Shown one piece after another: positions 1 through 8,961 of a stretch of 64,000 bases of DNA. The notes beneath the pieces were generated by a model that worked only from the letters and a program-made list of their open reading frames with translations, was not told the DNA's origin and did no database searches. Position 1 is the stretch's first letter. Every line of letters starts with the position of its first letter. Source of the DNA: Methylobacter sp. KS41 (GTDB lineage Bacteria > Pseudomonadota > Gammaproteobacteria > Methylococcales > Methylomonadaceae); assembly GCA_002862125.1 (NCBI GenBank), contig PHSP01000001.1, forward strand, positions 1,116,001 to 1,180,000. The letters are read 5' to 3'. The position numbers and the translations under genes were made by a program.

Positions 1-19
1 CTCAACATCAATCAAGGCC

Positions 20-451
20 TCAGCCATAGACTTGTTTTGCCCTGCTGGTAAAGGAGCTCACCATGGTATTGCATATCTGGTTAAAGACTGCTCCGAATGC
101 CAGACTGGCTAATTTTCCTGACATTTCAAATTCCAGATCCAGTGAAATCTTGCTGGCGTCCTCGCGCAAGGGCATAAAACTCCAAACGCCTTCGAGATAG
201 GAAAAAGGGCCGTTCAGTAAAGACACTGTTATTTTGCCCCCCCTATCAATTCTGTTTCTTGTTGAAAACGATTTTTTAAAGCCGCCTTTGGAAATGAGCA
301 ACTCTGCTTCAACAATATCATCTTCTCGTCTGATAATCCGGCTGCCGCTGCACCAGGGTAAAAATTGCGGATAGGCTTCGATGTTATTAACCAGGTCAAA
401 CATCTGCAATGCGGAAAATTTAACCAATGCACTCTTTTGAACAATGGTCAT
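20..451 (-). CDS. ratA: RatA/Coq10-type START-domain protein
   Basis: This 143-residue protein belongs to the RatA/COQ10 branch of the START (polyketide cyclase-like) fold. What shows this is the full-family length, an N-terminal segment with YPQFLPWCSGSRI at about residues 27-39, and the central PFSYLEGVWSF strand typical of the family. Members bind hydrophobic ligands; the mitochondrial relative binds coenzyme Q, and E. coli RatA has been reported to block ribosomal subunit joining. Its ATG follows directly on the TAA of the sodium symporter gene (TAAATG), so the two are probably cotranscribed. smpB lies just beyond, divergently, which matches the common ratA-smpB neighbourhood and supports the name. 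Whether it acts on ubiquinone or on ribosomes cannot be told from sequence. Confidence 0.85.
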   Translation of the reverse strand: MTIVQKSALVKFSALQMFDLVNNIEAYPQFLPWCSGSRIIRREDDIVEAELLISKGGFKKSFSTRNRIDRGGKITVSLLNGPFSYLEGVWSFMPLREDASKISLDLEFEMSGKLASLAFGAVFNQICNTMVSSFTSRAKQVYG

Positions 452-1813
452 TTAAAGCACTCCGATCACATGCAGGAATACAAAAAACACAGCTGATGGC
501 GCGACATAACTGATCAAAATTTTCCATGCCTGATAGCCTGCCTTGTTTGGCATATTCAGCTCTTGTTCGCTGTGTTGCCTCTTCATAATCCAGCCGGCAA
601 ATACCGCAATACAAAAACCGCCAATGGGCAACATTAAATTGGCGGTTAAGTAATCCATCAACTGAAAAATACTTCTGTCGAAAAATTTAACATCAGACCA
701 GACATTAAAGGAAAATACCGTACCCAGGCCCAGCGCCCAGGCCGCCAGCCCGGACCAAACACAGGCCTGCTCGCGGCTAAGGTCTTTATTTTCTACCAGC
801 CACGCAACCGCCGGTTCAATCAGGGAAATGGATGAGGTCAAGGCTGCAAACACCAGCATTACAAAAAATAGTATGCCCATCAACCAGCCGCCGGTCATAT
901 TGCCGAAAGCAAGCGGCAGGGTTTGAAAAATGAGGCCGGGGCCGGACCCTGGGTGTAAATTATTGGCGAAAACAATCGGGAAAATAGCGATGCCCGCCAA
1001 TAAAGCCACGGCCGTATCGGCGCCCGCGATCAAAAACGCCGTCTTGGCAATCGATATTTTTTTAGGCAGATACGAGCCGTAAACCATAATCGCCCCCATG
1101 CCTAAACTCAGAGTAAAAAAAGCATGCCCCATCGCGGTTAATACCGCATCGCCGGTCAGTTTGCCGAAATCAGGCACGAATAAAAAACGCAGCCCTTGAT
1201 TATAGCTCCCTGTTGTCATCGCATAAGCGACTAATAAAATCATCAATACAAACAAACCCGGCATTAAAAACAGCACGGCTTTTTCCAGGCCGTTCTGAAC
1301 CCCGCGCGCCACAATCAGCATGGTTGCCAGCATAAATAACGAATGCCAGAAAATCAACTGCGCCGGACTGGCGATAAAGTTATTAAAAATTCCGTTTATC
1401 GTTATTGCATCGGCGCCAAAAAAACCGCCCGAAAAGGCTTTTATTATGTACGCAGAAGCCCAACCGGCAATAACGCTGTAATACGACAGGATTAACAAGC
1501 CTGCGATAACACCCAGCCAGCCCAAATAATGCCAGTTTTTATCCGCGCCCGCTTCTTCAGTCAACAGTTCCATCGCTTCAATCGGATTTCGTTGACTGCG
1601 CCTGCCGAGCATGGTTTCGGCAATCATAATAGGGATGCCAATCAGCAACACGCAGAAGAGATAAACGATAACAAATGCCCCGCCGCCATTCTCTCCGGTG
1701 ATATAAGGAAATTTCCAGATATTTCCCAAGCCAACCGCCGAACCGGTTGCCGCGAGAATAAATGCCAAGCGTGATGACCATGCACCATGAACTGATTTTT
1801 TTGTGTCCGTCAT
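452..1813 (-). CDS. Sodium-dependent NSS-family transporter
   Basis: A 453-residue inner-membrane protein with about 11-12 hydrophobic segments. Residues 25-45 carry the signature of neurotransmitter:sodium symporters (GSAVGLGNIWKFPY followed by a glycine-rich GENGGGAF), which builds the Na+ and substrate sites in TM1. It should move an amino acid or similar small solute inward with Na+; the substrate is not predictable. It is the first gene of a two-gene run with ratA, divergent from smpB across about 100 bp that must hold both promoters. Confidence 0.9.
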   Translation of the reverse strand: MTDTKKSVHGAWSSRLAFILAATGSAVGLGNIWKFPYITGENGGGAFVIVYLFCVLLIGIPIMIAETMLGRRSQRNPIEAMELLTEEAGADKNWHYLGWLGVIAGLLILSYYSVIAGWASAYIIKAFSGGFFGADAITINGIFNNFIASPAQLIFWHSLFMLATMLIVARGVQNGLEKAVLFLMPGLFVLMILLVAYAMTTGSYNQGLRFLFVPDFGKLTGDAVLTAMGHAFFTLSLGMGAIMVYGSYLPKKISIAKTAFLIAGADTAVALLAGIAIFPIVFANNLHPGSGPGLIFQTLPLAFGNMTGGWLMGILFFVMLVFAALTSSISLIEPAVAWLVENKDLSREQACVWSGLAAWALGLGTVFSFNVWSDVKFFDRSIFQLMDYLTANLMLPIGGFCIAVFAGWIMKRQHSEQELNMPNKAGYQAWKILISYVAPSAVFFVFLHVIGVL

Positions 1814-1912
1814 TTTTTGAGCGCCTATTAAAAACTCACCTTATTGGTAATATCGGGTAAAATAACAAAAATATTTCTCTTCGTCAGTTTAAAAATCAAA
1901 AACCCGTCCGCT

Positions 1913-2398
1913 ATGGCCGATAAAAAGTCCAAAAAAAATAAACCTCAGCAAAACGCAACGATTGCCGTTAATCGCCAAGCCAAGCATGAATATTTTATTG
2001 AAGAGCGATTTGAGGCAGGGATTGTTTTACAAGGCTGGGAAGTTAAAAGCCTACGTGAAGGCCGTGTTCAGCTCAAGGAAAGTTATGTCGTGTTAAAACG
2101 CGGCGAAGCGTGGCTGTCCGGCGCCCACATTTCCGCCCTGGTATCGGCATCCACACACATTAACCCGGACTCTATCCGGGCTAAAAAATTACTGCTGAAC
2201 CGGCACGAACTCAATAAACTCATTGGCTCTGTTGAAAGAAAAGGCTACACAATAATTCCACTGTCCATGTACTGGAAAAACGGACGGGCTAAACTGGAAA
2301 TCGGCCTGGCAAAGGGAAAACAATTGCACGACAAACGCGCCACAGCAAAAGACCGCGATTGGCAGCGGGAAAAAGCCCGGATCATGAAAAAAGGTTAA
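1913..2398 (+). CDS. smpB: SsrA-binding protein SmpB
   Basis: SmpB binds tmRNA and brings it to stalled ribosomes for trans-translation. The sequence has the family hallmarks: an N-terminal [17 protein letters not shown] block, the [11 protein letters not shown] core strand, and a basic C-terminal tail ([17 protein letters not shown]) that enters the mRNA channel. I start at 1913 ([10 protein letters not shown]), giving 161 residues, the usual length. An in-frame ATG at 1844 would add 23 hydrophobic residues that no SmpB has. No tmRNA gene was seen in the window. An 11-bp inverted repeat follows the stop codon. Confidence 0.95.
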   Translation: MADKKSKKNKPQQNATIAVNRQAKHEYFIEERFEAGIVLQGWEVKSLREGRVQLKESYVVLKRGEAWLSGAHISALVSASTHINPDSIRAKKLLLNRHELNKLIGSVERKGYTIIPLSMYWKNGRAKLEIGLAKGKQLHDKRATAKDRDWQREKARIMKKG

Positions 2399-2407
2399 AG
2401 TTCAGGG

Positions 2408-2471
2408 GCAAGACTAAACGTGAAAAAACCTGATCTTCACACGGCTAACCGCTCTTTGCCTTTAGTCTTGC
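2408..2471. repeat. Long-loop inverted repeat after smpB
   Basis: GCAAGACTAAA at 2408-2418 is exactly repeated in inverse at 2461-2471 (TTTAGTCTTGC), with 42 nt between. There is no T-run behind it, so it is not a classical terminator. It may be an mRNA 3' stem protecting smpB message, or part of a dispersed repeat: a similar word, CTTTAGCCTTGC, lies near 63,508. Confidence 0.4.
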
Positions 2472-2536
2472 ACATGCGGCGAATCGTTTCAAAAAATTAA
2501 CTCAGTCTTCCCATCTTTATTTTACGTACTTTAAGC

Positions 2537-2908
2537 ATGTCACTTGCCTCGTTCCTTGAAAAAATAAACAACAAAATCGATGTCAGTTTTGATGAAACCA
2601 TCGCAGTCATTAGCGGAAACTATCATTACCAGCCCACGGAATTTTGCAACGGCCTTAATGATGACATTTTGCTTAACAAGGCAGAAACCAACGAGGGTTC
2701 CTGTAAAATCTTCGCCTTTGCCAAGATCCACCAGCTTGACCTGCAACAAACCTTAAACCTGTTCGGCGATTATTACCGCCTGGATGTTTTAAATGACCCG
2801 CAGGGATCAGGCCACCAGAATATCAGGAATTTCATGAAATACGGATGGCAGGGTATCAGTTTTAAAGGCGAGGCATTGACGGCGCTTTCCTCGCTGCCAT
2901 CAGGTTAA
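2537..2908 (+). CDS. HopJ type III effector-like protein
   Basis: A 123-residue protein matching the small HopJ family (named after a Pseudomonas syringae effector but widespread in free-living gammaproteobacteria with no type III system). The family pattern is visible: an N-terminal helix (SLASFLEKIN), the block NGLNDDILLNKAETNEGSCKIFAFAK at mid-length, the stretch LNLFGDYYRLDVL, and a conserved end around HQNIRNFMKYGW. No signal peptide or membrane segment. No secretion system is nearby, so a role as an effector is unlikely; its real function is unknown. Confidence 0.8.
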   Translation: MSLASFLEKINNKIDVSFDETIAVISGNYHYQPTEFCNGLNDDILLNKAETNEGSCKIFAFAKIHQLDLQQTLNLFGDYYRLDVLNDPQGSGHQNIRNFMKYGWQGISFKGEALTALSSLPSG

Positions 2909-3340
2909 AGCAATTTATCTAATTCCCATCGCCATAGGCATGAACTAACGGCATCCAGGTCACGGAGTTAATTAAAGCTTGACATCCTTGACTTATGAGT
3001 TTCTCGGCTCCTGCACAAATCGGCCTGGAAAAGATTTGCTTGCGCCTGGGAATCACGAACAAAATAAGCAGCTTTAACTCGCCAAAGTGCAATTCGAATT
3101 CCTGCCGGAACAATGTTTTGAATACCGTAATTTATCGTGTAAAAGACTTTAAATTTCCAAAAACTTAATTTCTGACTTGCCTCGTTAAAAACAGAAAAAA
3201 TCAGTGCAGTTCGCCGCAATGCTGGGAAATTATTAATTGAAAGTGTATATCGCTGATTCAATTTGCCTGACATTAACATTAACTTTGCAGGAAAGATGTT
3301 AGAATCAATTTTCAAAAAACTTTTTTAACTTAGGAAAAAC
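2909..3340. other. Intergenic, no convincing gene
   Basis: About 430 bp between the HopJ-like gene and the cupin. Two leftward reading frames (up to 115 codons) overlap here, but neither has a plausible family resemblance, a good ribosome site or conserved motifs. The region is AT-rich toward 3300 and probably holds the cupin promoter. Confidence 0.5.
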
Positions 3341-3616
3341 ATGCCGAAAATCACGATTGAGCATAACCCCAATGAAGAACGCCTGAAAGAATTAGGCGTG
3401 GCTGATTGGGCGATTTGGGAAAAAGAAATATCCAAGTTCCCGATCGACTTCGACGAAACAGAAACAGCGTATATTCTGGAAGGCGAGATTCTGGTAACGC
3501 CGGAGGGCGGCGAACCGGTACGAATTCTCCCAGGCGACCTGGTGGTTTTCCCGGAAGGCCTGAACAGCCAATGGGACGTCATCAAGCCATTGCGCAAGCA
3601 TTACAGCTACATCTAA
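3341..3616 (+). CDS. Small single-domain cupin (Cupin_3/DUF861 type)
   Basis: A 91-residue single beta-barrel. The visible cupin pattern is ETAYILEGEILVTPEGGEPVRILPGDLVVFPEG, i.e. the two conserved motif strands (residues about 45-75) but without the full His metal triad, as in DUF861/EutQ-like cupins. The start has a Shine-Dalgarno-like AGGA eight bases upstream. A strong intrinsic terminator follows only 8 bp after the stop, so it is a one-gene transcript. Enzymatic role is unknown. Confidence 0.8.
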   Translation: MPKITIEHNPNEERLKELGVADWAIWEKEISKFPIDFDETETAYILEGEILVTPEGGEPVRILPGDLVVFPEGLNSQWDVIKPLRKHYSYI

Positions 3617-3624
3617 CCGAACTG

Positions 3625-3657
3625 AAAAGGCATCTTTGCATGCCTTTTTTATCTTTT
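3625..3657 (+). terminator. Intrinsic terminator of the cupin gene
   Basis: A perfect 8-bp stem, AAAAGGCA (3625-3632) with TGCCTTTT (3641-3648), an 8-nt loop, then TTATCTTTTT. It sits just after the cupin stop codon and is correctly oriented for rightward transcription. Confidence 0.85.
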
Positions 3658-3832
3658 TCAGTCAGCTAAATGTGCTGATTTCGAAGAATTTAAAATGTGC
3701 AATTAATTTCTCTTTGTCAGATTATGCTCAACCACGTTATACGCGCCAGGAAGCGGTCATGGCGCGCCATAACCTGTCCTGAGCGTAGTCGTATGGAACG
3801 GGAACCTCGATTCCATCGATGATGAGTTCACA

Positions 3833-3875
3833 TTATTTGCAAACATCGTCCAGGACCCGGATGATGTGCAAATAA
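3833..3875. repeat. Inverted repeat between cupin and pirin
   Basis: TTATTTGCA (3833-3841) is inverted exactly as TGCAAATAA (3867-3875), and the inner bases (CATCgTCC against GGATGATG) extend the pairing with a mismatch. It lies about 20 bp past the pirin stop codon, in a convergent gap, so it can fold in the pirin mRNA tail. Confidence 0.55.
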
Positions 3876-3893
3876 GAAATCCGCAAAAAATCT

Positions 3894-4610
3894 TTAGCTT
3901 GGCAGTTCATTAGGACGCAGGTTGAAAACTAAAACTTCTGCGTTTTTACCCTCGGCAAATCTTAGGAGCCGTTCCTCCCTTATGCGAACACCATCACCTT
4001 CGTCAAGACGGATACCGTTAATGTCCAGACCGCCCCTTGCAACATGCGCATAAGCGTACCGGTTCAAGCCTATTTCAAGTTCGTAGGATTCTGACTCATT
4101 AAAAAGCCCTGCAAAAACCTTCACATCCTGATAGACAGAGAGCGAGCCTTCTTTGCCATCAGGTGAAATAATCAGACACAGCCTGCCCCGCTTCAGCGCC
4201 TCATCAATGTGGACTTGCTGGTAGCGGGGAGCCACCTGTTTTTGGTTGGGTACAATCCAGATTTGCAGAAAGCGGACAAGATCAGTTTTAGAGGGGTTAA
4301 ATTCACTGTGCCGGATGCCAGTGCCGGCGCTCATCATTTGAACATCGCCCGGATTAATAATTGAACCGGTTCCCATTGAATCCTTGTGTTCTAAAGCGCC
4401 TTCAAGCACATAAGAAAAAATCTCCATATCGGCATGAGGATGGGTGCCAAACCCCTTGTCCGGTTGAACCCGGTCGTCGTTAATGACAAGTAGATCAGAA
4501 AAACCTTGTTGGCGCGGATCGTGATAATGTCCGAAAGAAAATGTATGCCGGGAGTTGAGCCAGCCAAGATTAGCAACGCCCCGGTCTTTCGCTTTACGAA
4601 GTTCAAACAT
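3894..4610 (-). CDS. Pirin family bicupin protein
   Basis: A 238-residue bicupin of the pirin family, like E. coli YhhW, a quercetin 2,3-dioxygenase. The N-terminal cupin carries RHTFSFGHYHDP (residues 22-33) and the metal-site segment HPHADMEIFSYVLEGALEHKDS (from about residue 58) with His, His, Glu and a later His (GIRHSEF). The C-terminal cupin is degenerate, as usual. A very good ribosome site, AGGAGG, stands 5 bases before the ATG. It stands alone. Substrate is unknown: quercetinase activity is known for some pirins, but others sense redox state. Confidence 0.88.
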   Translation of the reverse strand: MFELRKAKDRGVANLGWLNSRHTFSFGHYHDPRQQGFSDLLVINDDRVQPDKGFGTHPHADMEIFSYVLEGALEHKDSMGTGSIINPGDVQMMSAGTGIRHSEFNPSKTDLVRFLQIWIVPNQKQVAPRYQQVHIDEALKRGRLCLIISPDGKEGSLSVYQDVKVFAGLFNESESYELEIGLNRYAYAHVARGGLDINGIRLDEGDGVRIREERLLRFAEGKNAEVLVFNLRPNELPS

Positions 4611-4890
4611 GTTAGCCTCCTTTAGAAAAAATCAGAAAGTTTAAGCGGTTTCAACGAATGCACTGCAAAATACTTAAGACAACCATGACAATGTTGAGTC
4701 TGGGGTCCGATCTCTTAAGCGCCGGAATAAGCTTATTGTTAACTGCAAGATAGGGTGCTTATGCTATCAGTGTTACCTTAGCCGCGAGGAAAAATCAATT
4801 GCCAACCTTAGTTCGATACTCATCGGCGTAATTAATGTTCTTGTCGCGCCGATATTGACCCATCTTTCATGAACAACCTTTGCTGTTTTA

Positions 4891-7176
4891 CTAATCAATA
4901 GCAGAGCCAGATTTCAGGCGATATGAAACAGAATCCAGTGCTCTTTTTTGGATTTGCTCTACCAGCTCCATAATTTGCTGATCCAGCATGAACCGGAGTT
5001 CCCATTCCATTGCCAGGTCGTCCGGCAAACTGTCGATGCGATGGTGCTCTGTGTAGCGTTGTTTCAGTAGCGCGTGGATGTCGGCAACTTCAGTCAGGGT
5101 CTCCTGTTGCTCGCCTTGCAGCACACCCGCCGCATTCTCCAGGGCGCTTGTCAGCACCGCATCAAAAGCACTGCTATGTTGTAGCAGTTCATCAGGAAAA
5201 CTACTGAATTGTGGGCCGCTTAGCAAGCGATAGCGCCGCCGGATTTGTAGCAAGCCGGACAAGTTGCTGGCGTTTTCAATAACCGCAGTCAAGGCTTGTC
5301 TTTCCTTGACTTTGCCGGTCAATCTGGCATCCGGTTCCAGTATGGCGTGAGCCACCAAACCTTGGGCGGCCGCCAGATCTTTTTCCGCCGACAAGCGCAA
5401 AGGCAAATGGGATTTAAGCATCAGGCCCGCATCTGGCAGCCAGCTTGTGAATTTGGCGAGGGTGTGCAAGGCCGCTGTGGAATGGTGGCGGGCAAGCACA
5501 ATCGAACGCCGAGGCCATAGTGCGTAGTCGAGTATACCCATGACGATAATACCTAGAAATATACCGATAACGCGGTCACGCGGCACTGAAAGATCGGTAA
5601 CCTGCCCGAAATCGTGCAATACGAAGGTCGCGAATGAAAATCCGAGCTGCCTGCCCATGTAAGCGATGCGTTCGCTACCGGCGGAAATCCATGCTGCAAG
5701 AGCCCAAAACGGAGCCGTTGCCACTGCAAAACCAGCAATAGTGTCGAGTTGGGACTGGAATATCCATACATAAACATAGGCGCAGAGCCCACCCATGACC
5801 GCGCCAGACAGCCGTAATATCGATAGCCGGTAGTCGGCGCCAAGACTGGTTTGCGCAGCAACCAGGCATGTAGGTATGGCGGTATTGATACCCGGCCAGC
5901 CCAGGCTTTCTATGATAAGCGCACAAAGTATCGCGCCCAGGGAAAATTTAATGCCGAATTGCAAGCTGTCGGCACGCGCCGCCCAGAATTCATAGCCAAA
6001 CCAAGCTGGAAGCCAGTGAGCTGTTTCCTTATCGCCGGTTTCGGGCTCCAGGGTTTTAATGCCAGGCGCTGCTGCCGGATCATGTAAGTGATGCAGCAAG
6101 TCTGCGATGCTTTGCAGTCCCCGCCACATGGCTGTTAACAGCGAAGGGTTGGTTTGCAGCGTAGCGGTGTTTTGTAGCGTATAACTGTGCAGCACTTCAT
6201 CGGCCAGCAGCGTCTTTATTTGCCCGGAAACATCGCGCGATTCTTCAATGCCTTGCCGCAGCGTTGCACAGGCGCTTTGTAGCGCCAAATAGACATTTAA
6301 TTTTTCCTGATTCATTGCTTGAGCGCGATACTCTGCCGTCAATACCTGATCCAGCCAGAGGGCAAACTCACGCAAACCGTCGATTTCCAGCAGCAGCGCC
6401 AGATAAGTCTCATGCTGTTTACGCATGGACGGATGGACGAGTTCTGTGTTTTCCAGCAAACCCAGTGTTTTGCCGAAGCCGCCGGCGCTGGTAAGTGTCG
6501 AGGCTACCCGCTTATGGCTTTTCACGCCGCTGTCGGCCAGCCGTGAAGTAAAAATGGCTTCCACTGCCGCCAGTTGCGCTGCTATATTCGCCTTCAGCTG
6601 TTTGCGCGGGTCTTGCGGTTTGATGACCCAGTGCACCACAGTCCATGAGCCAATAGCCAGTACGCCAATGATCGGGATATTCCACAAAGCGTTATAGACA
6701 GCTTGATCGGGCGTGCCTGGGCTATACAGCACCGCCACCGCATACCAAAGGGCGATGCCGGTTGGCCAGGCGATCAGGCGGGCATGAAAAAGGGCGGCAG
6801 CCAGAATGATGAAAGACAAGGGCAGCAACAGCCAGGCATCATTGCCTGCTAACATAAGCGCCGATACCGATACCAGCGTAGTGATGATGATATAGCCGAA
6901 CTGACGCAGTCCGAAGGCCAGCGCTTGGCCGGAATTGGCATACGCGTCGTAACTCAAACTGATGAGAAGGGCGATCGCCCCTAACGGCGGCACATGCAGA
7001 GTTTCGTTAACCAAGGCAATAGTCAGCGCAACAATGAACAGACGGAATGCAGCTACCCGCCGCTCTGGAAAATCCCTGAGTTCAGCCTTCAGGAATTGTG
7101 TCAGGCTGGTTCCGAACCATAGGCGGCTTTGCTTATTGTTCAGAACATAAGTGTACTCGGTGTCGCCGTTGTTCAT
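4891..7176 (-). CDS. FUSC-family inner-membrane exporter subunit
   Basis: A 761-residue protein of the FUSC (aromatic-acid/fusaric-acid resistance, AaeB-like) family. It has the two-fold layout of that family: an N-terminal hydrophobic block (residues about 45-190), a soluble helical region, a second membrane block (about 400-560) with the EFWAARADSLQFGIKFSL entry, and a soluble C-terminal part. It would form the inner-membrane pore of an efflux system. Its ATG overlaps the stop of the upstream hlyD-type gene (ATGA), so the two are translationally coupled. The operon order ytcA-hlyD-fusC with a divergent outer-membrane gene gives a complete tripartite exporter for aromatic or lipophilic acids; substrate is inferred only. 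Confidence 0.9.
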   Translation of the reverse strand: MNNGDTEYTYVLNNKQSRLWFGTSLTQFLKAELRDFPERRVAAFRLFIVALTIALVNETLHVPPLGAIALLISLSYDAYANSGQALAFGLRQFGYIIITTLVSVSALMLAGNDAWLLLPLSFIILAAALFHARLIAWPTGIALWYAVAVLYSPGTPDQAVYNALWNIPIIGVLAIGSWTVVHWVIKPQDPRKQLKANIAAQLAAVEAIFTSRLADSGVKSHKRVASTLTSAGGFGKTLGLLENTELVHPSMRKQHETYLALLLEIDGLREFALWLDQVLTAEYRAQAMNQEKLNVYLALQSACATLRQGIEESRDVSGQIKTLLADEVLHSYTLQNTATLQTNPSLLTAMWRGLQSIADLLHHLHDPAAAPGIKTLEPETGDKETAHWLPAWFGYEFWAARADSLQFGIKFSLGAILCALIIESLGWPGINTAIPTCLVAAQTSLGADYRLSILRLSGAVMGGLCAYVYVWIFQSQLDTIAGFAVATAPFWALAAWISAGSERIAYMGRQLGFSFATFVLHDFGQVTDLSVPRDRVIGIFLGIIVMGILDYALWPRRSIVLARHHSTAALHTLAKFTSWLPDAGLMLKSHLPLRLSAEKDLAAAQGLVAHAILEPDARLTGKVKERQALTAVIENASNLSGLLQIRRRYRLLSGPQFSSFPDELLQHSSAFDAVLTSALENAAGVLQGEQQETLTEVADIHALLKQRYTEHHRIDSLPDDLAMEWELRFMLDQQIMELVEQIQKRALDSVSYRLKSGSAID

Positions 7177-8363
7177 TGCGGAATCCGGGCTTTGTTGGCT
7201 CCTTCCTTACTGGCAGGGGGCGAAAGCCGAGGAATTTCGGCAGGGCGGTCCAGAATAGTGACAAATGCGGTCATGCCCATGCGCAGCGGATGCTCGGGGT
7301 CGCGTTCGTTTATCTCAATCCGCACCGGGAAGCGGGATGCCAGAATTACCCAGTTCAGGGTGCGCTGAACCTCAGGCAGCACGCCTTGTTGCTTCGTATT
7401 ATCGGGATAATTGGCCCAACCGATACCGGTCACCACCCCCCGGTAGCGTTTTCCCGGATAACCGGCCAGAAATACTTCGGCTTCCTGACCTGGACGGATG
7501 GACTGTAGATAAGTTTCTTTGAAGTTGGCGATGGCATACCAGTGGCGATCATCGACCAGGGCGAACATTTGCGTTCCCGCCCTGGCGTATTCGCCTTCGC
7601 GTGTGTTCAGGTTGGTGACGTAGGCATCGAAAGGCGTCCGTACCGAACAGTATTCCACGTCGAGCTCGGCTGCGGCAACGATCGCTTTGGCCGCCTCAAT
7701 GCGGGCATTGGCGTTTCCGACTTGGGCAATCAGCGCTACAGCGCTACGGCTTTCGCTTTTGGCTTCGTTTATTGCGCTCCGCGCCGAAAGCTCCTTGGCG
7801 CGCGCATCCGCCAGTTCGGCGCGCGAGGCGGCATACTTGGAACGGGCCTGCTTGAGCTGGTCTGCCGTTACGTATTGTTTCCTGGCTAATGGTTCAAGGC
7901 GTTCCAGATAGTTACGCAAATACTCATCCTCGGCCTCAACTCTATTGACTTCAGCTTCGGCGGCGGCGCGTTGGTGCTCCATCCGCTCGATGGCGAGCCT
8001 GGCGGAACCGCTGGAGGCGCGCCGTGAATCCACTTCTTTTTCGGCCAACAGCAATTCCGCCTTGGCCTGGGCTAGTTTAGCCTGGTAGGGGCGTGGGTCG
8101 ATCACATAGAGCAGCTCACCCTGCTTGACATACTGATTGTCCTCGACATGTAATTCCACGATACGACCGCTCACTTCAGGCGCGATGCCGACGATGTTGG
8201 CTCGTACCATCGCATCGTTAGTGCGGGGATGCTGATAATTTATGCGCCAGACCACAGCGCCTGCCGCCAGTGCGCCCAGCACTATTAACGTTCCGATGAA
8301 ACGTCCTAGCAGTATGCGGCGTTTAAGATCAATAGCGTGATTATCGGTTTGACTTTTTTCCAT
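7173..8363 (-). CDS. HlyD-family periplasmic adaptor (EmrA/AaeA type)
   Basis: A 396-residue membrane-fusion protein. One N-terminal membrane anchor (about residues 18-42) is followed by the phrase RTNDAMVRANIVGIAPEVSG, the first half of the lipoyl domain typical of EmrA/AaeA adaptors, a long alpha-helical hairpin (about 95-205, rich in Ala/Glu/Arg), the second lipoyl half and a beta-barrel region. It bridges the FUSC pump and the outer-membrane TolC-like channel. It lies 18 bp after the ytcA-like gene and overlaps fusC by 4 bp. Confidence 0.92.
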   Translation of the reverse strand: MEKSQTDNHAIDLKRRILLGRFIGTLIVLGALAAGAVVWRINYQHPRTNDAMVRANIVGIAPEVSGRIVELHVEDNQYVKQGELLYVIDPRPYQAKLAQAKAELLLAEKEVDSRRASSGSARLAIERMEHQRAAAEAEVNRVEAEDEYLRNYLERLEPLARKQYVTADQLKQARSKYAASRAELADARAKELSARSAINEAKSESRSAVALIAQVGNANARIEAAKAIVAAAELDVEYCSVRTPFDAYVTNLNTREGEYARAGTQMFALVDDRHWYAIANFKETYLQSIRPGQEAEVFLAGYPGKRYRGVVTGIGWANYPDNTKQQGVLPEVQRTLNWVILASRFPVRIEINERDPEHPLRMGMTAFVTILDRPAEIPRLSPPASKEGANKARIPQ

Positions 8364-8381
8364 GATGGATGTCGCCGGCGT

Positions 8382-8648
8382 TTACGTCGAGTAAAATAAC
8401 AACCAGATAACAAAGGTGCATAACGCCCACAGGCTCGGCACAATCAATAGCGGCGGCCCCAGATGCGGGGCCAGCCTGTGTTGCACCAATTGCCACATCA
8501 GCACCATGCAGGCCGCCAGTCCGGCAAGAATACAGATAATCCACGCGGGCCAGAACGAGCCTTGAATACTCAGCATCGGGTCGCAAGCCGTCAAAAAAAA
8601 CGCGGAAATAGCTGGAAAACTGAACCTGATTAATCTTCGTAAAAACAT
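8382..8648 (-). CDS. ytcA: YtcA-like small lipoprotein of the efflux operon
   Basis: A small membrane protein matching the YtcA family: a signal segment ending in the lipobox LTAC (FFLTACDP), then PAWIICILAGLAACMVL and a second hydrophobic helix at the C-terminus. I use the ATG at 8648 (MFLRRLIRF), which gives a normal basic signal start and 88 residues; a GTG at 8687 would lengthen it to 101. YtcA genes are usually found, as here, at the head of FUSC/HlyD efflux operons; molecular function is unknown. Confidence 0.75.
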   Translation of the reverse strand: MFLRRLIRFSFPAISAFFLTACDPMLSIQGSFWPAWIICILAGLAACMVLMWQLVQHRLAPHLGPPLLIVPSLWALCTFVIWLLFYST

Positions 8649-8810
8649 TTGACTTATTTTAGGCGGCTTTTTCGGTATCAGAATCACTTATTGCCAATTC
8701 ACTCTAAACGATAGCTACTTCATAATCTATTAAGCAGTATGCCTACTATTAAAGGGCTGAAAGGCGCTGACTGCTGCGTAAATGCAGGTACAATCGCCGG
8801 ATTTTTCTTA

Positions 8811-8825
8811 TGTTACACCATAACA
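8811..8825. promoter_or_regulatory. TGTTA-N5-TAACA palindrome in divergent efflux promoter region
   Basis: A perfect 5-5-5 palindrome, TGTTA CACCA TAACA, in the 310 bp between the divergent ytcA-type and TolC-type genes. It has the T-N11-A form of LysR-type binding sites. Divergent aaeXAB-like systems are controlled by LysR proteins (AaeR in E. coli), but no regulator gene adjoins this operon, so the assignment is inference. Confidence 0.35.
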
Positions 8826-8961
8826 AATGGTACAGTGCAAAATTGATTAGTGTATTACTCCGGCTCAGTATTTTATTGAAGCAATAATGTCGCCGCTCAG
8901 ACACTAAACCTTAATTTACTAAAATTGAATTATTCAACAACTAAATTGACGTTTAAACAAT

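Noticed and set aside
2968-3315. Leftward 115-codon frame between the HopJ-like and cupin genes
   Set aside because: No family resemblance, biased composition, no ribosome site; regarded as chance.
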